Origin: SVTX01 sp964526505
GTDB lineage: Bacteria > Bacillota > Clostridia > Oscillospirales > CAG-272
Reading direction: 5' to 3'
Length of the DNA stretch: 33,370 nucleotides
Assembly: GCA_964526505.1 (NCBI GenBank)
Contig: CAZGJC010000019.1
Coordinates: forward strand, 1 to 33,370
Shown here one piece after another: positions 16,060 to 25,493 of this stretch. The notes under the pieces are model-generated. The model worked only from the letters and a program-made list of their open reading frames with translations. It did no database searches and was not told where the DNA came from. The position numbers and the translations under genes are program-made. The first letter of the stretch is position 1, and each line of letters begins with the position of its first letter.

Positions 16060-17796
16060 TTATAAATATTTGCGTTTTGCACACACGACTATGCCCGCTG
16101 TGGCTATTGCAACCGTCGGCAATGCTATGCAAACGTAAGACAATATTTTAAACGTCGTGGTGTTTTTGTATGAGTATGCGGTGTCGTCTATCGTATAGTC
16201 GTAATATGCTTTAAAGGGTATATTGACTGGTACGGTTTCGGTGCTTGTTGCACGCAAAGCGGCAAGCAAAGCGTCTGCGTTTCCGTAAGAGGATGATTCG
16301 AGAAATTCGTTTTTGAGGAAATCCGTTGACGAGAGTGCGAGAACGTATGACGAAAGATTTGCAAGAGTGAATGAATCCTCCTGAACCTGATTGGTTTCTT
16401 CCGTAAGTGTAAACAGTTTAAACAAATTGTTTTCGCTTGCGTATTCGTATACGTTGCCGTCTACTGTTGCAAATGCAGAATCGTACGTCGTAAATATATC
16501 GTACATTGTTCTTATCACGCCGTTATTATAATAGTTATAAATAACGGTTCTGTCTCCCCCACTACTTTCGGGAAGTATTACCGAACGGCTGTAACTGTCC
16601 GAGGGCAATATTGCAGTAGCGTTTCCAAATGCAATATTCGGAGCGAAAGACAAAGCACGCAAATCAGCTGTCACGGATGCACCGTATCCCACGGTTTCAT
16701 ATTTTCCGATTATATAATTTCCGTCTTTATCTGTGCAATTTGAGGTGTCCGACAGCGAATAATTTTTATCAATTCCGGACGCAGTAGTCACTCTGGACGG
16801 TTTGATTCCCCATTCCGACAGATATTCTTCGAGATTTTGAAGTTCGGGTGACGAACTGTTACAGATATAGAAAAATGAGTGAGCGTCGTCAAGATAGCGG
16901 TCGAGTTTTTCTATTTCCGATACCCCGCCCTCTCCGAGATTTCCGTATGCCTTAAAGTCACTTGTTGGGGCAAAACATACTATCATACGGCAGTTTTCGG
17001 GGATTTCTTCTTTTTCAAGGTCTATAAGTTCTACGTTGTATCCGGCGCCCTCAATTATTTTTATGAATGCGGAATATTCGTCGCGTATCTTTGCCTCTCC
17101 GCTTGAAAAATCAAACAGTTGCTCGCCGTGGTTGTACGTTATAGCACAAACGGGCGAATCCGCTCTGGTGAGCGAAAGGATGGTTGCGGCAAATTTTTTC
17201 TCTCCGTTGTAAGCCCAAACTTCACCGGTGTCCGTATCAAGCGTAAAGAAAGAAATAAGACCGTGAACGTTAAATTCCGTTCCGAAAGAAATAATTACAT
17301 CGGTAGGATATATTTGCGTTGCACTTGTTATGGTGTAGTCTTGTACGGACGACGGATTTGTTGCCACGTCAGCATATTTAATTTCGATATATTTTGAAAA
17401 GTGGCTTTGCAATTGTCTTGCCGTGTGGTGTACTTGACGGCTGTCATCGTCGCTCTCTAACAGATCCGAGTCACGGCAGAAAATTATTTCGACTTTCAAT
17501 TCATCGAGACCGTCCTTTACACGTTCTGCGTTTATAGCATCAATTTCGGGAATAACGTTCTTTTGCATAACCTCATCAAGAGTGTCCGTATACGTGTAAA
17601 ATCCCGACATATCGGTATATTTCGGTTGAGTGAGGTCTATATAAGCAACATTATTGTATATTAAAATTCCGAGAAGTATATTTAATATGATGACCGCAAC
17701 GAGAGTTGCACTTATTATTCCCAAATTCATAAGTTTTCTGCTTTTTTTGCTTTTGACGACAATGATTTCGTCTTGCACGTTTTGCATATTATCCAC
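16060..17796 (-). CDS. GldG-like ABC transport auxiliary protein (second copy)
   Basis: A 578-residue protein with one membrane helix near the start (about 24-47), a large extracytoplasmic region and a second helix at the end (KILSYVCIALPTVAIATAGIVV). It resembles the GldG / ABC_transp_aux family: a thioredoxin-like early part (VEIIFCRDSDLL, FSKYIEIKYADVATNPS) and a DUF4350-like part (CAITYNHGEQLFDFS, RMIVCFAPTSDF, LDRYLDDAHSFFYICN). It is a paralogue of the next upstream gene, with TYNHGE matching TINHGE there. The start is taken as GTG at 17796, because AGGAGG lies 10 bases upstream; the ATG three codons later would be too far from it. Confidence 0.82.
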   Translation of the reverse strand: MDNMQNVQDEIIVVKSKKSRKLMNLGIISATLVAVIILNILLGILIYNNVAYIDLTQPKYTDMSGFYTYTDTLDEVMQKNVIPEIDAINAERVKDGLDELKVEIIFCRDSDLLESDDDSRQVHHTARQLQSHFSKYIEIKYADVATNPSSVQDYTITSATQIYPTDVIISFGTEFNVHGLISFFTLDTDTGEVWAYNGEKKFAATILSLTRADSPVCAITYNHGEQLFDFSSGEAKIRDEYSAFIKIIEGAGYNVELIDLEKEEIPENCRMIVCFAPTSDFKAYGNLGEGGVSEIEKLDRYLDDAHSFFYICNSSSPELQNLEEYLSEWGIKPSRVTTASGIDKNYSLSDTSNCTDKDGNYIIGKYETVGYGASVTADLRALSFAPNIAFGNATAILPSDSYSRSVILPESSGGDRTVIYNYYNNGVIRTMYDIFTTYDSAFATVDGNVYEYASENNLFKLFTLTEETNQVQEDSFTLANLSSYVLALSSTDFLKNEFLESSSYGNADALLAALRATSTETVPVNIPFKAYYDYTIDDTAYSYKNTTTFKILSYVCIALPTVAIATAGIVVCAKRKYL

Positions 17797-17841
17797 GTGT
17801 AATTGACCTCCTCTCTTTAAATTTCAATTTTTCACTGTGTT

Positions 17842-19386
17842 TCACGCACGTCTTCTCCTTATGATTACAAAACAACCTGCAATGGCAACGGCAAGCGTGG
17901 GAATTGAGCAAAGAAGTACTGTCATTGTTGTCGCTTGCTTTCTTGTTATACTTTGTATCGGCGGTGTGCTGAGCGGACGTGGCGTCAAATTGACGGGAAT
18001 GTTCTCATATCCCATATACGATATTGTTTTTAACATTATTTCGCTGTTCCCGTAAACGGTAGATTGAAGGGCTTCTTCTTCACAGAAAGAAATCGAAGAA
18101 CAAGCGAAAAGATAAGAAGTTTTGCCACCGTCGCATTTTTGCTCCGTAAGTGAGACAAGCGTAAAGTCCTCTTTGCTTGCTTTGTTTGTAAGACGCCCGT
18201 TTGTCCAAGCCTCTGCGGTAGAGTTAGCGACAATTAGGGGATAAAACGTTTTTTCTCCGTTTGTATATCCGTCGGAGCCGTTCGATTTGAAATTTTCGGC
18301 AGGCTTTATGGCACAAGCGTTTCCGAAAACGGCGGTTTTCGTTGAGTCTCCGATTACGGATGACGCTTTGTCGCTCGTTTCGTTTTTGCCCAAAAACGTC
18401 AGCCCGTCAATTGAGACGCTGTTTGTTGTATCTTTTAACGTGGAGTAATTTTTATTTCCTTCACCGTTCTCTTGACTCATAAACTCTATTCCCCATTTTG
18501 CAAGGAATTCTTCAAAGTTTTTAAGACCGGACGACGCAAATGTGTCCGCTCCGCAGAAGAACATATATTTCCCACCGTCGGACATATAGTCGTTGAGTTT
18601 GTCTGTTTCCGATATTACCGATGAACTGCTTTCACGATATAAATCGTTTGACGGATTTACGGTTATAAGCAGTTCACAATCGTCTGGAATATTATCCGTT
18701 GCAAGGTTTAAAAACGAATATCCGAAACCTGCATCCGCCAAAAGATACATAAGTTCCGAGTCGCTTATACTTTCACCGTGATTTATTGTAAAATAACACA
18801 TGGGAGAAGAAGTTGACACTATTCTGAGGAGTGCCGATGCGACTCTTTTCTCTGCGATGTACGACGTGGGATTTTCCGTATCTCCGTCGGTGGTGCCGTA
18901 AAATTGGGCAAGGGTGAGGGTTGTGTGCTTGTCTCCGAATTTAAATACAACGTCGGTTGACGAACTTATTCCGTATCCTTTGGCAAGTGTTGGGTTTTCC
19001 CAAATGTTTAAGTGCGAAATTTCGATAACCGACGGAAATTTTTCTTTAAACTCGTAAAGAGTGTTGAAAACATATTTAGATGCGGTATCTTCCGTGAGAT
19101 TTTGTTCTTCGTCACATAAAATAATCTGTATTTTTTCTTCGCTGTCATTTTTGCTTATAAGGGGCAAAATCGTGTTTTGTATATATTCTTCACATTCTTC
19201 GCCTATGCCGTATATTACGCTGTCATTCATATTCAAATACCAGCCGAAACCGTTGGCAAGTGAAGAAACTATGGCGTTTGCGATAATCGTGGCAACGGTG
19301 ACAAGAACCACGAGGGCAACCGATATACCTCCGTATTTGAGTTGACGTCGTTTCTTTCTGCCTTGGGACTTTGACATTTTTTTCAT
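17842..19386 (-). CDS. GldG-like ABC transport auxiliary protein (first copy)
   Basis: About 514 residues, with the same layout as its downstream paralogue: basic N-terminus, membrane helix (about 20-45), extracytoplasmic GldG/DUF4350-like region (IQIILCDEEQNL, PMCYFTINHGESISDSEL, CELLITVNPSNDLY, LNDYMSDGGKYMFFCG) and a closing helix followed by RRRRA. It probably partners the ABC ATPase and permease encoded just upstream. The start at 19386 follows GGGTGG; ATGs at 19410 and 19377 are also possible, the first overlapping the permease stop. The fold and family are fairly sure, the substrate is unknown. Confidence 0.82.
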   Translation of the reverse strand: MKKMSKSQGRKKRRQLKYGGISVALVVLVTVATIIANAIVSSLANGFGWYLNMNDSVIYGIGEECEEYIQNTILPLISKNDSEEKIQIILCDEEQNLTEDTASKYVFNTLYEFKEKFPSVIEISHLNIWENPTLAKGYGISSSTDVVFKFGDKHTTLTLAQFYGTTDGDTENPTSYIAEKRVASALLRIVSTSSPMCYFTINHGESISDSELMYLLADAGFGYSFLNLATDNIPDDCELLITVNPSNDLYRESSSSVISETDKLNDYMSDGGKYMFFCGADTFASSGLKNFEEFLAKWGIEFMSQENGEGNKNYSTLKDTTNSVSIDGLTFLGKNETSDKASSVIGDSTKTAVFGNACAIKPAENFKSNGSDGYTNGEKTFYPLIVANSTAEAWTNGRLTNKASKEDFTLVSLTEQKCDGGKTSYLFACSSISFCEEEALQSTVYGNSEIMLKTISYMGYENIPVNLTPRPLSTPPIQSITRKQATTMTVLLCSIPTLAVAIAGCFVIIRRRRA

Positions 19387-19400
19387 ATTACCACCCAAAC

Positions 19401-20147
19401 TCAGCCCCATCTACGCTTTTCGTATATTCTGACCGTTAAAAACAGAAATATAAAGCAAATTGACGCATAGTAGAACAATGCTGAAAAATCAAACAATCCG
19501 GCACTGAAATTGGAAAAACGTGTAAGGACGGATATCCAATCTATAACGGTTCTCAGCCACTGTGCATTTATAAATGACGACAAAAATCCTATACAGATAA
19601 ATCCGAGAATTACGGCAATGGAAATTATTGCCGATGCGAGCTGGTTTTCCGTAAGTGCCGAGATGAAAGTGCCTATTGCTATAAACGATGCACCCAAAAG
19701 GATAAGTCCTATAAGGCAACCGAGAAGTTCTCCGGTTGCGGGACCTATGTGTGTATCGGTATAACTTCCGCCCACTCTTTCTTTTGAAGCGATTACGTAA
19801 AGAGGGATGAAGTTTATACACGACACCAAAACGTTACATACGAAAAGAGTCAAAGCGGCAAAAAACTTGCCGAGAACCATTCCCGTAAGACTTACCGGAG
19901 AGGTTAAGAGTAACTGTTCGGTTTTCATTTTTCTTTCTTCCGCAAAAAGACGCATAGTCAAAACGGGGATAAGTACAGCCAAAACGAATATCATTACGGT
20001 GAAAAACGAAGAGGTGTCGTAACTTTGAGATTGCAGTGTTGTAAACGTGCAGACAATTGCCGAAAGCAAGAGGAAAATTCCCGAAAATATATACCCTTGC
20101 GGATTTATAAAATAAGACAGCATTTCCTTTTTGTATATGGCTTGCAT
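19401..20147 (-). CDS. ABC-2 type permease, GldF-like
   Basis: A 248-residue permease with about six membrane helices, starting MQAIYKKEMLSYFINPQGYI, a pattern typical of GldF/ABC-2 subunits; the helix after it, then VLAVLIPVLTMRLFAEERKMKTEQLLLTSP, is the family core. The long cytoplasmic EERKxxTxxLLLTSPV loop is diagnostic. It would form the membrane channel for the ATPase encoded upstream. AAAGGAT precedes the ATG at 20147; the in-frame stretch before it is basic and lacks a ribosome site. The ATPase gene stops 56 bases upstream. Confidence 0.9.
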   Translation of the reverse strand: MQAIYKKEMLSYFINPQGYIFSGIFLLLSAIVCTFTTLQSQSYDTSSFFTVMIFVLAVLIPVLTMRLFAEERKMKTEQLLLTSPVSLTGMVLGKFFAALTLFVCNVLVSCINFIPLYVIASKERVGGSYTDTHIGPATGELLGCLIGLILLGASFIAIGTFISALTENQLASAIISIAVILGFICIGFLSSFINAQWLRTVIDWISVLTRFSNFSAGLFDFSALFYYASICFIFLFLTVRIYEKRRWG

Positions 20148-20203
20148 TTTAAATATCCTTTCTTTTTCGTGAGCGAGTTGACGATGTGTTATTCGGCGTC
20201 GCC

Positions 20204-21265
20204 TCAATTCTCGCTTTCTTTTTTCTTTTCCGCTTCCTCTACGAGCAATTCCGCAGTGTGGCTTTCAAGCGTGTTTTTTGTGCGTGTTCTGTTACGTCTG
20301 ATTGCGGATTTTGCACGTGCGGAGGATGATTCCTGTGATTTTTCAACGACGGTGATAAATATATCTTCAAGGCTCATTCCGAGTGCTTCGAGTCCTATTA
20401 TAGCCCATCCTTTATCCGAAAGCGTATAGAAGAGTTTTTTGCGTATGTCGGTGCCGAATTCGCTTTCAATCATATAGGTATAAGCGTCACCGTCACGTTC
20501 TGTCAAGACCTCGGCGTACGCCACTCCCGGTATAGATTTGATGGTTGTGAGAATCTCTTTTTGAGGTCCGCAAATCTTCACGTTGAATCTGCGATTGTTT
20601 TCCACTACCCTTGTGATGTTTTCGGTTTTTTCGTCGGCAACTATTTTTCCCTTGTTTATAATTACTATTCTGTCGCAAACCGCTTGAACTTCCCCGAGAA
20701 TGTGCGTCGAAAGAATAACGGTATGATTTTTTCCGAGCGTTCTTATGAGGCTTCGTATTTCTATTATTTGTTTGGGATCGAGACCGACTGTGGGTTCGTC
20801 GAAAATTATGACCGGCGGATTCCCTATAATTGCCTGTGCAATGCCTACACGCTGTTTATATCCTTTTGAAAGGTTACGAATAAGTCTTTTTTGAACGTCG
20901 GATATTTTCGCCACCTCACAGACCTCGGCAAGGTGAGGATTTCTTGGCAAAGTACAACCTTTGAGATCGTAAACGAATTTCAAATATTCGTCAACCGTCA
21001 TATCCGGGTACAGCGGAGGCTGTTCCGGCAGGTATCCTATAAGTTTTTTCGCACCTGTCGGGTCGGACAAAATATCAATTCCGGATACGGATACGTTACC
21101 TGAGTCGGCTGACAGATATCCCGTTAAAATATTCATCGTTGTACTTTTTCCGGCACCGTTCGGTCCCAAAAATCCGACTGTCTCGCTGGACTGTATTTCA
21201 AAACTTACGTCATCAAGAGCAAAATTGTCTCCATAGGACTTTGTAAGATGCTGTATTTTTATCAT
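20204..21265 (-). CDS. ABC transporter ATP-binding protein, GldA-like
   Basis: A 353-residue ATPase, first gene of the cluster. It shows Walker A GPNGAGKST (34-42), signature LSKGYKQ (132-138), Walker B VIIFDE (152-157), EPTVGLDP and switch His188. The ABC domain ends near 220 and is followed by a C-terminal regulatory-like part (about 225-310) and a charged Arg/Lys/Glu-rich tail not usual in small ABC ATPases. With the permease and GldG-like partners it should power export or surface remodelling; in Flavobacterium the related GldAFG set is tied to gliding, but no motility genes are seen here. GGAGATCTGAA precedes the ATG. Confidence 0.93.
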   Translation of the reverse strand: MIKIQHLTKSYGDNFALDDVSFEIQSSETVGFLGPNGAGKSTTMNILTGYLSADSGNVSVSGIDILSDPTGAKKLIGYLPEQPPLYPDMTVDEYLKFVYDLKGCTLPRNPHLAEVCEVAKISDVQKRLIRNLSKGYKQRVGIAQAIIGNPPVIIFDEPTVGLDPKQIIEIRSLIRTLGKNHTVILSTHILGEVQAVCDRIVIINKGKIVADEKTENITRVVENNRRFNVKICGPQKEILTTIKSIPGVAYAEVLTERDGDAYTYMIESEFGTDIRKKLFYTLSDKGWAIIGLEALGMSLEDIFITVVEKSQESSSARAKSAIRRNRTRTKNTLESHTAELLVEEAEKKKESEN

Positions 21266-21318
21266 TTCAGATCTCCGTAAACACGTATTTTTTGCGGTAT
21301 GTGTGCAAAAATTTAAAA

Positions 21319-21348
21319 TTCATATACATTATATCTTAAAAATGTAAA
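21319..21348 (-). promoter_or_regulatory. Possible promoter of the Gld-type operon
   Basis: On the minus strand TTTACA (21343-21348) lies 18 bases from TATGAA (21319-21324). A good TATAAT (21328-21333) overlaps but lacks a clear -35. Promoter use here is uncertain. Apart from this and the ahcY promoter, nothing else is seen in 21266-21553. Confidence 0.35.
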
Positions 21349-21458
21349 CACATAATGAACGTATATTTGCTTGCAGTTGCAGTTTTATGAGTTTTTTGTG
21401 TATTTTAAAGGAGTATTGTATGAATTTATAAAAAAACGGAATGCAATAGATAAATATC

Positions 21459-21487
21459 TTGACTTAAAGGTGATAATCTGCTAAAAT
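21459..21487 (+). promoter_or_regulatory. Promoter of ahcY-mnmG-rsmG
   Basis: TTGACT (21459-21464), 17-bp spacer, TAAAAT (21482-21487); start expected about 60 bases before the ahcY ATG. The leader is too short for a SAH riboswitch of the usual kind. Confidence 0.65.
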
Positions 21488-21513
21488 AAAAATGGATGAT
21501 TGTGTCCAAAAAA

Positions 21514-21527
21514 CGAACATTTGTTCT
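21514..21527 (+). promoter_or_regulatory. LexA-box-like sequence in the ahcY leader
   Basis: CGAACATTTGTTCT is close to the Gram-positive SOS box (CGAACN4GTTCG-type). It lies about 27 bases after the -10 element, a position where a bound repressor could block transcription. No LexA or SOS gene is in the window. Confidence 0.35.
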
Positions 21528-21553
21528 ATAAATATAAAAATCAGGAGAAAAAA

Positions 21554-22798
21554 ATGACAAACATAAACGATATAAGTCTTGCACCGTCGGGCAAAGACAA
21601 AATCAATTGGGTGCGTTCTTATATGCCGTTACTTACGGCAATAGAAAAAGAATTTTCGGAAACAAAACCGTTTGAAGGATTGAAAATTTCGATGTCCATA
21701 CACCTTGAAGCAAAAACCGCAAATCTTGCAAAGGTTTTGCGTACCGGTGGTGCGGAGGTATATGTTACCGGTTGCAATCCCCTTTCCACACAGGACGACG
21801 TAGCCGCCGCTTTGGCATTTGAGGGATTTATCGTAAATGCACATCACGGAGCAAGCGAAGAACAGTATATTACCGACCTTAAAGCGACACTTTCGGCAAA
21901 GCCGGACCTCATAATTGATGATGGCGGAGATTTTATCGGACTTCTTCACGGAGAATGTCGCGGTCTCGGAGAAAATCTTATCGGCGGTTGCGAAGAAACC
22001 ACAACGGGTATTTGCAGACTTCGTGCGAGAGAATCCGCAGGACTTTTGGACTATACGATGATCGACGTAAATGATGCCGACTGCAAACACTTGTTTGACA
22101 ACAGATACGGCACGGGTCAATCAACGCTTGACGGGATAATGAATTCAACAAACCTTATGATTGCCGGAAAGGTTGTTGTCGTTGCCGGTTACGGTTGGTG
22201 TGGCAAGGGCCTTGCGATGAGAGCAAAAGGCATGGGTGCGATTGTTGTTGTGACCGAAATTGACCCGGTAAAGGCAATTGAGGCGGTTATGGACGGATTT
22301 ACGGTTATGCCGATGAAAGAGGCGGCGAAAATCGGTGATTTGTTCGTGACACTCACGGGATGTTCCGACGTATTGACCAAGGAACATTTTGAGGTTATGA
22401 AAGACGGAGTTTTGCTTGCAAACAGCGGTCATTTCGACGTTGAAATAAACAAAGTTCAACTTTCGGATATGGCTGATAAGGTTATCAGAAGAAAACCAAA
22501 TATAGACGGATATTATTTGCCAGACGGAAGAATAATCAATCTTTTGGCTGAGGGCAGACTTGTAAATCTTGCCGCAGGAAACGGACATCCTGCTGAAATT
22601 ATGGATATGAGTTTTGCGATCCAGGCAAGATCTCTTGAATATCTTGCCAAAAACAAGGGGACGTTTGAACACAAACTTTACTCTGTTCCTGCCGAAATTG
22701 ATCGTTCCGTTGCCTCGATGAAACTTAAAACGTTGGGAGTCGGAATTGATACACTCACTTCTGCTCAAAAAGCATATCTTGAAAAAGTCGAAGACTGA
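21554..22798 (+). CDS. ahcY: Adenosylhomocysteinase
   Basis: Splits S-adenosylhomocysteine to adenosine and homocysteine with bound NAD, clearing the product of methyltransferases. The 414 residues contain the N-terminal substrate part (LKISMSIHLEAKTANL, GCNPLSTQDDVAAAL), the EETTTGICRL stretch, NAD-binding GYGWCGKG and the closing NLAAGNGHPAEIMDMSFAIQ. This is the shorter archaeal/bacterial form, lacking the insert of eukaryotic enzymes. AGGAG lies 6 bases before the ATG at 21554. A small hairpin (AAGACTG/CAGTCTT) covers the stop codon, with mnmG starting 26 bases later. Next to mnmG and rsmG, which use or make methylated tRNA/rRNA, the position fits SAM economy but may be accidental. Confidence 0.95.
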   Translation: MTNINDISLAPSGKDKINWVRSYMPLLTAIEKEFSETKPFEGLKISMSIHLEAKTANLAKVLRTGGAEVYVTGCNPLSTQDDVAAALAFEGFIVNAHHGASEEQYITDLKATLSAKPDLIIDDGGDFIGLLHGECRGLGENLIGGCEETTTGICRLRARESAGLLDYTMIDVNDADCKHLFDNRYGTGQSTLDGIMNSTNLMIAGKVVVVAGYGWCGKGLAMRAKGMGAIVVVTEIDPVKAIEAVMDGFTVMPMKEAAKIGDLFVTLTGCSDVLTKEHFEVMKDGVLLANSGHFDVEINKVQLSDMADKVIRRKPNIDGYYLPDGRIINLLAEGRLVNLAAGNGHPAEIMDMSFAIQARSLEYLAKNKGTFEHKLYSVPAEIDRSVASMKLKTLGVGIDTLTSAQKAYLEKVED

Positions 22799-22824
22799 AA
22801 ACAGTCTTGTTTGGAGAAGTAGAA

Positions 22825-24708
22825 ATGGAACTTAAAACACAAATTGCCGTAATAGGAGCGGGTCACGCAGGAATTGAGGCCGCACTTGCATCGGCAAGAA
22901 TGGGAATGGATACCGTTTTATTTACGATGTCCCTTGATTCTATCGGAAATATGCCGTGCAACCCGTCAATCGGCGGAAGTGCAAAGGGACATCTTGTGTA
23001 CGAGATAGATGCTCTCGGAGGAGAAATGGGCGTGGCTGCGGATAAGGTTACCTTGCAGTCTCGCACGCTCAATCTCGGGAAAGGTGCCGCTGTACACTCG
23101 AAAAGAGTTCAGGCTGACAGAAAGAAATATCAGCAAATAATGAAGAATACGCTTGAAAATACGGAGAATTTGCATATTGTTCAGGCAGAAATCACAAATA
23201 TTTTGACAGAAGAACGTGACGGAACGTACGGCAAAAAAATCGTCGGAGTAAAGACAAAACTCGGCGAGGTCTGGTCGTGCGAGGCGGTGATAATTTCTGC
23301 CGGGACATATCTTGACTCACGTGTTTTTGTCGGAGACGTAAATTATTCTGCCGGTCCTGACGCAATGTTGCCGTCAAACGGTCTGTCTGCGTCACTTGCC
23401 GAAAACGGAATCAAACTCATGCGGTTTAAAACCGGAACACCCGCACGTGTAAAGCGTGACAGTATAGATTTTTCTGCACTTGAAGTTCAGGATGGCGAAC
23501 GTGATCCGCTTCCTTATTCTTGGCAGACGTCAACGGAGACATATCTTGAAAACAGAGAACAAATACCGTGTTATATAGTTTATACGAATGAAAATACGCA
23601 TCGTATAATAAGGGAAAATATACGTCGTTCTGCAATGTATTTGGGTCAAATTCACGGAACGGGTCCGAGATATTGCCCGTCTATTGAAGACAAACTCGTC
23701 CGTTTTGCGGATAAGGAACGTCACCAACTGTTTGTGGAACCCATGGGCGACAATAACGAGGAAATGTATATTCAAGGTTTTTCCACTTCCCTTCCGACAG
23801 ATGTTCAACATTTGATGATTGAATCGCTTGCCGGATTTGAAAATGCCGAAATTATGCGTTATGCATACGCAATAGAATACGACTGTGCCGACCCCACACA
23901 ACTTTATCCGACACTCGAATTCAAGTCGATATCGGGTCTTTACGGTGCGGGGCAGTTTAATGGCACGTCGGGATATGAGGAGGCTGCCGGTCAAGGTCTT
24001 GTTGCCGGAATAAACGCTGTTCTCAAACTGAAAAACAAGCAGCCTATGATTCTCGATAGGTCCGAAAGTTATATTGGAACGTTGATAGATGATCTCACAA
24101 CCAAGGGAACAAATGAGCCATATCGTATGATGACTTCACGGTCGGAGTACAGATTGCTTTTACGCCAGGATAATTCCGATATGCGTTTGACACCGTTGGG
24201 AAGAGACGCAGGGCTTGTCTCGGATGCTCAATATGATGCGTTTTGCAATCGCAGACGCATGATAGATGATGAGAAAGTACGTCTTGAAAATACTTATATC
24301 TCAAAGGAAAAAGCAACGGAATTTCTTGTTCAAAAAGGAAAAGAACCGGCAAAATCAGGGCTTTCTTTGGCTGATTTGATACGCCGTCCGGATTTTGATT
24401 ATGACCAAATCGAAGAACTGGATGCCGATCGCCCTGCTCTGCCACGCTCTGTTGTGATCACGGCATCAACTGATATAAAATACGCGGGGTATGAAAAAAG
24501 ACAGTTGGCTGAGATAGAAAAACGTTCGAAATTAGACAAAAAAGCACTGTCGCCTGAAACGGATTACACAAAAATAAAAGGATTGCGAATTGAGGCAGCT
24601 CAAAAGTTGAACAAGTTTAAACCCTTGACAATCGGTCAAGCATCGGCAATCAGTGGAGTTAATCCTGCCGATATATCTGTTTTGCTTATCTATTTGGGTA
24701 TAAGATGA
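22825..24708 (+). CDS. mnmG: tRNA uridine-5-carboxymethylaminomethyl modification enzyme MnmG (GidA)
   Basis: FAD enzyme that with MnmE modifies the wobble uridine of several tRNAs. The 627 residues are full length: FAD motif VIGAGHAGIEAALA at the start (Gly11, 13, 16), MPCNPSIGGSAKGH, GPRYCPSIEDKLVRF, TSRSEYRLLLRQDNSDMRLT and the C-terminal LTIGQASAISGVNPADISVLL. GGAGAAG lies 6 bases before the ATG; an upstream TTG is in frame but weaker. It overlaps no gene and leads into rsmG after 10 bases. Its usual partner gene mnmE is not beside it in this window. Confidence 0.97.
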   Translation: MELKTQIAVIGAGHAGIEAALASARMGMDTVLFTMSLDSIGNMPCNPSIGGSAKGHLVYEIDALGGEMGVAADKVTLQSRTLNLGKGAAVHSKRVQADRKKYQQIMKNTLENTENLHIVQAEITNILTEERDGTYGKKIVGVKTKLGEVWSCEAVIISAGTYLDSRVFVGDVNYSAGPDAMLPSNGLSASLAENGIKLMRFKTGTPARVKRDSIDFSALEVQDGERDPLPYSWQTSTETYLENREQIPCYIVYTNENTHRIIRENIRRSAMYLGQIHGTGPRYCPSIEDKLVRFADKERHQLFVEPMGDNNEEMYIQGFSTSLPTDVQHLMIESLAGFENAEIMRYAYAIEYDCADPTQLYPTLEFKSISGLYGAGQFNGTSGYEEAAGQGLVAGINAVLKLKNKQPMILDRSESYIGTLIDDLTTKGTNEPYRMMTSRSEYRLLLRQDNSDMRLTPLGRDAGLVSDAQYDAFCNRRRMIDDEKVRLENTYISKEKATEFLVQKGKEPAKSGLSLADLIRRPDFDYDQIEELDADRPALPRSVVITASTDIKYAGYEKRQLAEIEKRSKLDKKALSPETDYTKIKGLRIEAAQKLNKFKPLTIGQASAISGVNPADISVLLIYLGIR

Positions 24709-24718
24709 GGGATCTGAA

Positions 24719-25444
24719 ATGAATTTTGAAGAATTTGCTAAAAAACTTTACGCTTGCTTTGAAGAAAACGGCATTTCGAATCTTCTTGATGACGACAAGA
24801 CAACAAAATTTTATCAATTGGCAAATATACTGGTCGAAGCGAATAAAAAAACAAACTTGACCGCTATTACCGATAAGTCTGATATCATATATAAACACTT
24901 TGCCGATTGTGCCAAATTGTGTGAGTATATACAAAATAATAAAAGCGTTATAGATGTTGGATGTGGTGCGGGATTTCCATCGTTGCCTCTTGCAATACTC
25001 CGCCCCGACTTAAAAATCACGTCGCTCGACAGCACCGCCAAGAAAATAGCGTTTGTCAAAAGCACCGCACGACAGCTCAACTGTGATAATATAGAGGCGA
25101 TATCTGCACGTGCCGAAGAATTTGTCCAAAACAACAGAGAAAAATTTGACTATGCTACGAGTCGAGCGGTTGCACGACTCAACGTTTTGTGCGAACTCTG
25201 TATACCGTTGGTGAAAGTGGGCGGAATGTTTGTTCCGCTAAAAGCGAGCAAGGCACAAGAAGAACTCCAAGAGGCATTAACTGCAATAAGTTGCACGAGC
25301 GGTGTACTTGTCGAAGCAAATGAATATGTTTTGAATCGATGTGAAGAAACGCTCGAAAGATGTATATTTAAAATCGAAAAGGTTGAGCCAACAAGCCCCA
25401 AATATCCAAGGAAATACGCACAGATAATTAAAAAACCGTTGTAA
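24719..25444 (+). CDS. rsmG: 16S rRNA (guanine-527-N7)-methyltransferase RsmG (GidB)
   Basis: Methylates G527 of 16S rRNA using SAM. Its 241 residues show NLTAI near 47-51, the SAM-binding VIDVGCGAGFPSLPLAI, SLDSTAKKIAFV, and the ATSRAVARLNVLCEL and KYPRKYAQIIKKPL regions typical of the family. The ATG lies 10 bases after the mnmG stop with GAGGGA ahead of it. A strong hairpin ends the transcript before the parS region. Confidence 0.96.
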   Translation: MNFEEFAKKLYACFEENGISNLLDDDKTTKFYQLANILVEANKKTNLTAITDKSDIIYKHFADCAKLCEYIQNNKSVIDVGCGAGFPSLPLAILRPDLKITSLDSTAKKIAFVKSTARQLNCDNIEAISARAEEFVQNNREKFDYATSRAVARLNVLCELCIPLVKVGGMFVPLKASKAQEELQEALTAISCTSGVLVEANEYVLNRCEETLERCIFKIEKVEPTSPKYPRKYAQIIKKPL

Positions 25445-25448
25445 AATC

Positions 25449-25490
25449 AAGAGCCACGGGCTTTACGCCCGTGGCTCTTAAATTTATTTG
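25449..25490 (+). terminator. Terminator after rsmG
   Basis: AAGAGCCACGGGC pairs perfectly with GCCCGTGGCTCTT (13 bp, 5-nt loop), followed by AAATTTATTTG. The stem is very strong, the T-run poor. Confidence 0.65.
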
Positions 25491-25493
25491 GAA

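Noticed and set aside
21488..21553. SAH or SAM riboswitch before ahcY
   Set aside because: The leader is about 60 bases with no matching conserved core and no terminator or sequestering stem.
21629..22768. Two long minus-strand open frames opposite ahcY
   Set aside because: Antisense to a complete adenosylhomocysteinase; no ribosome sites and no family resemblance.
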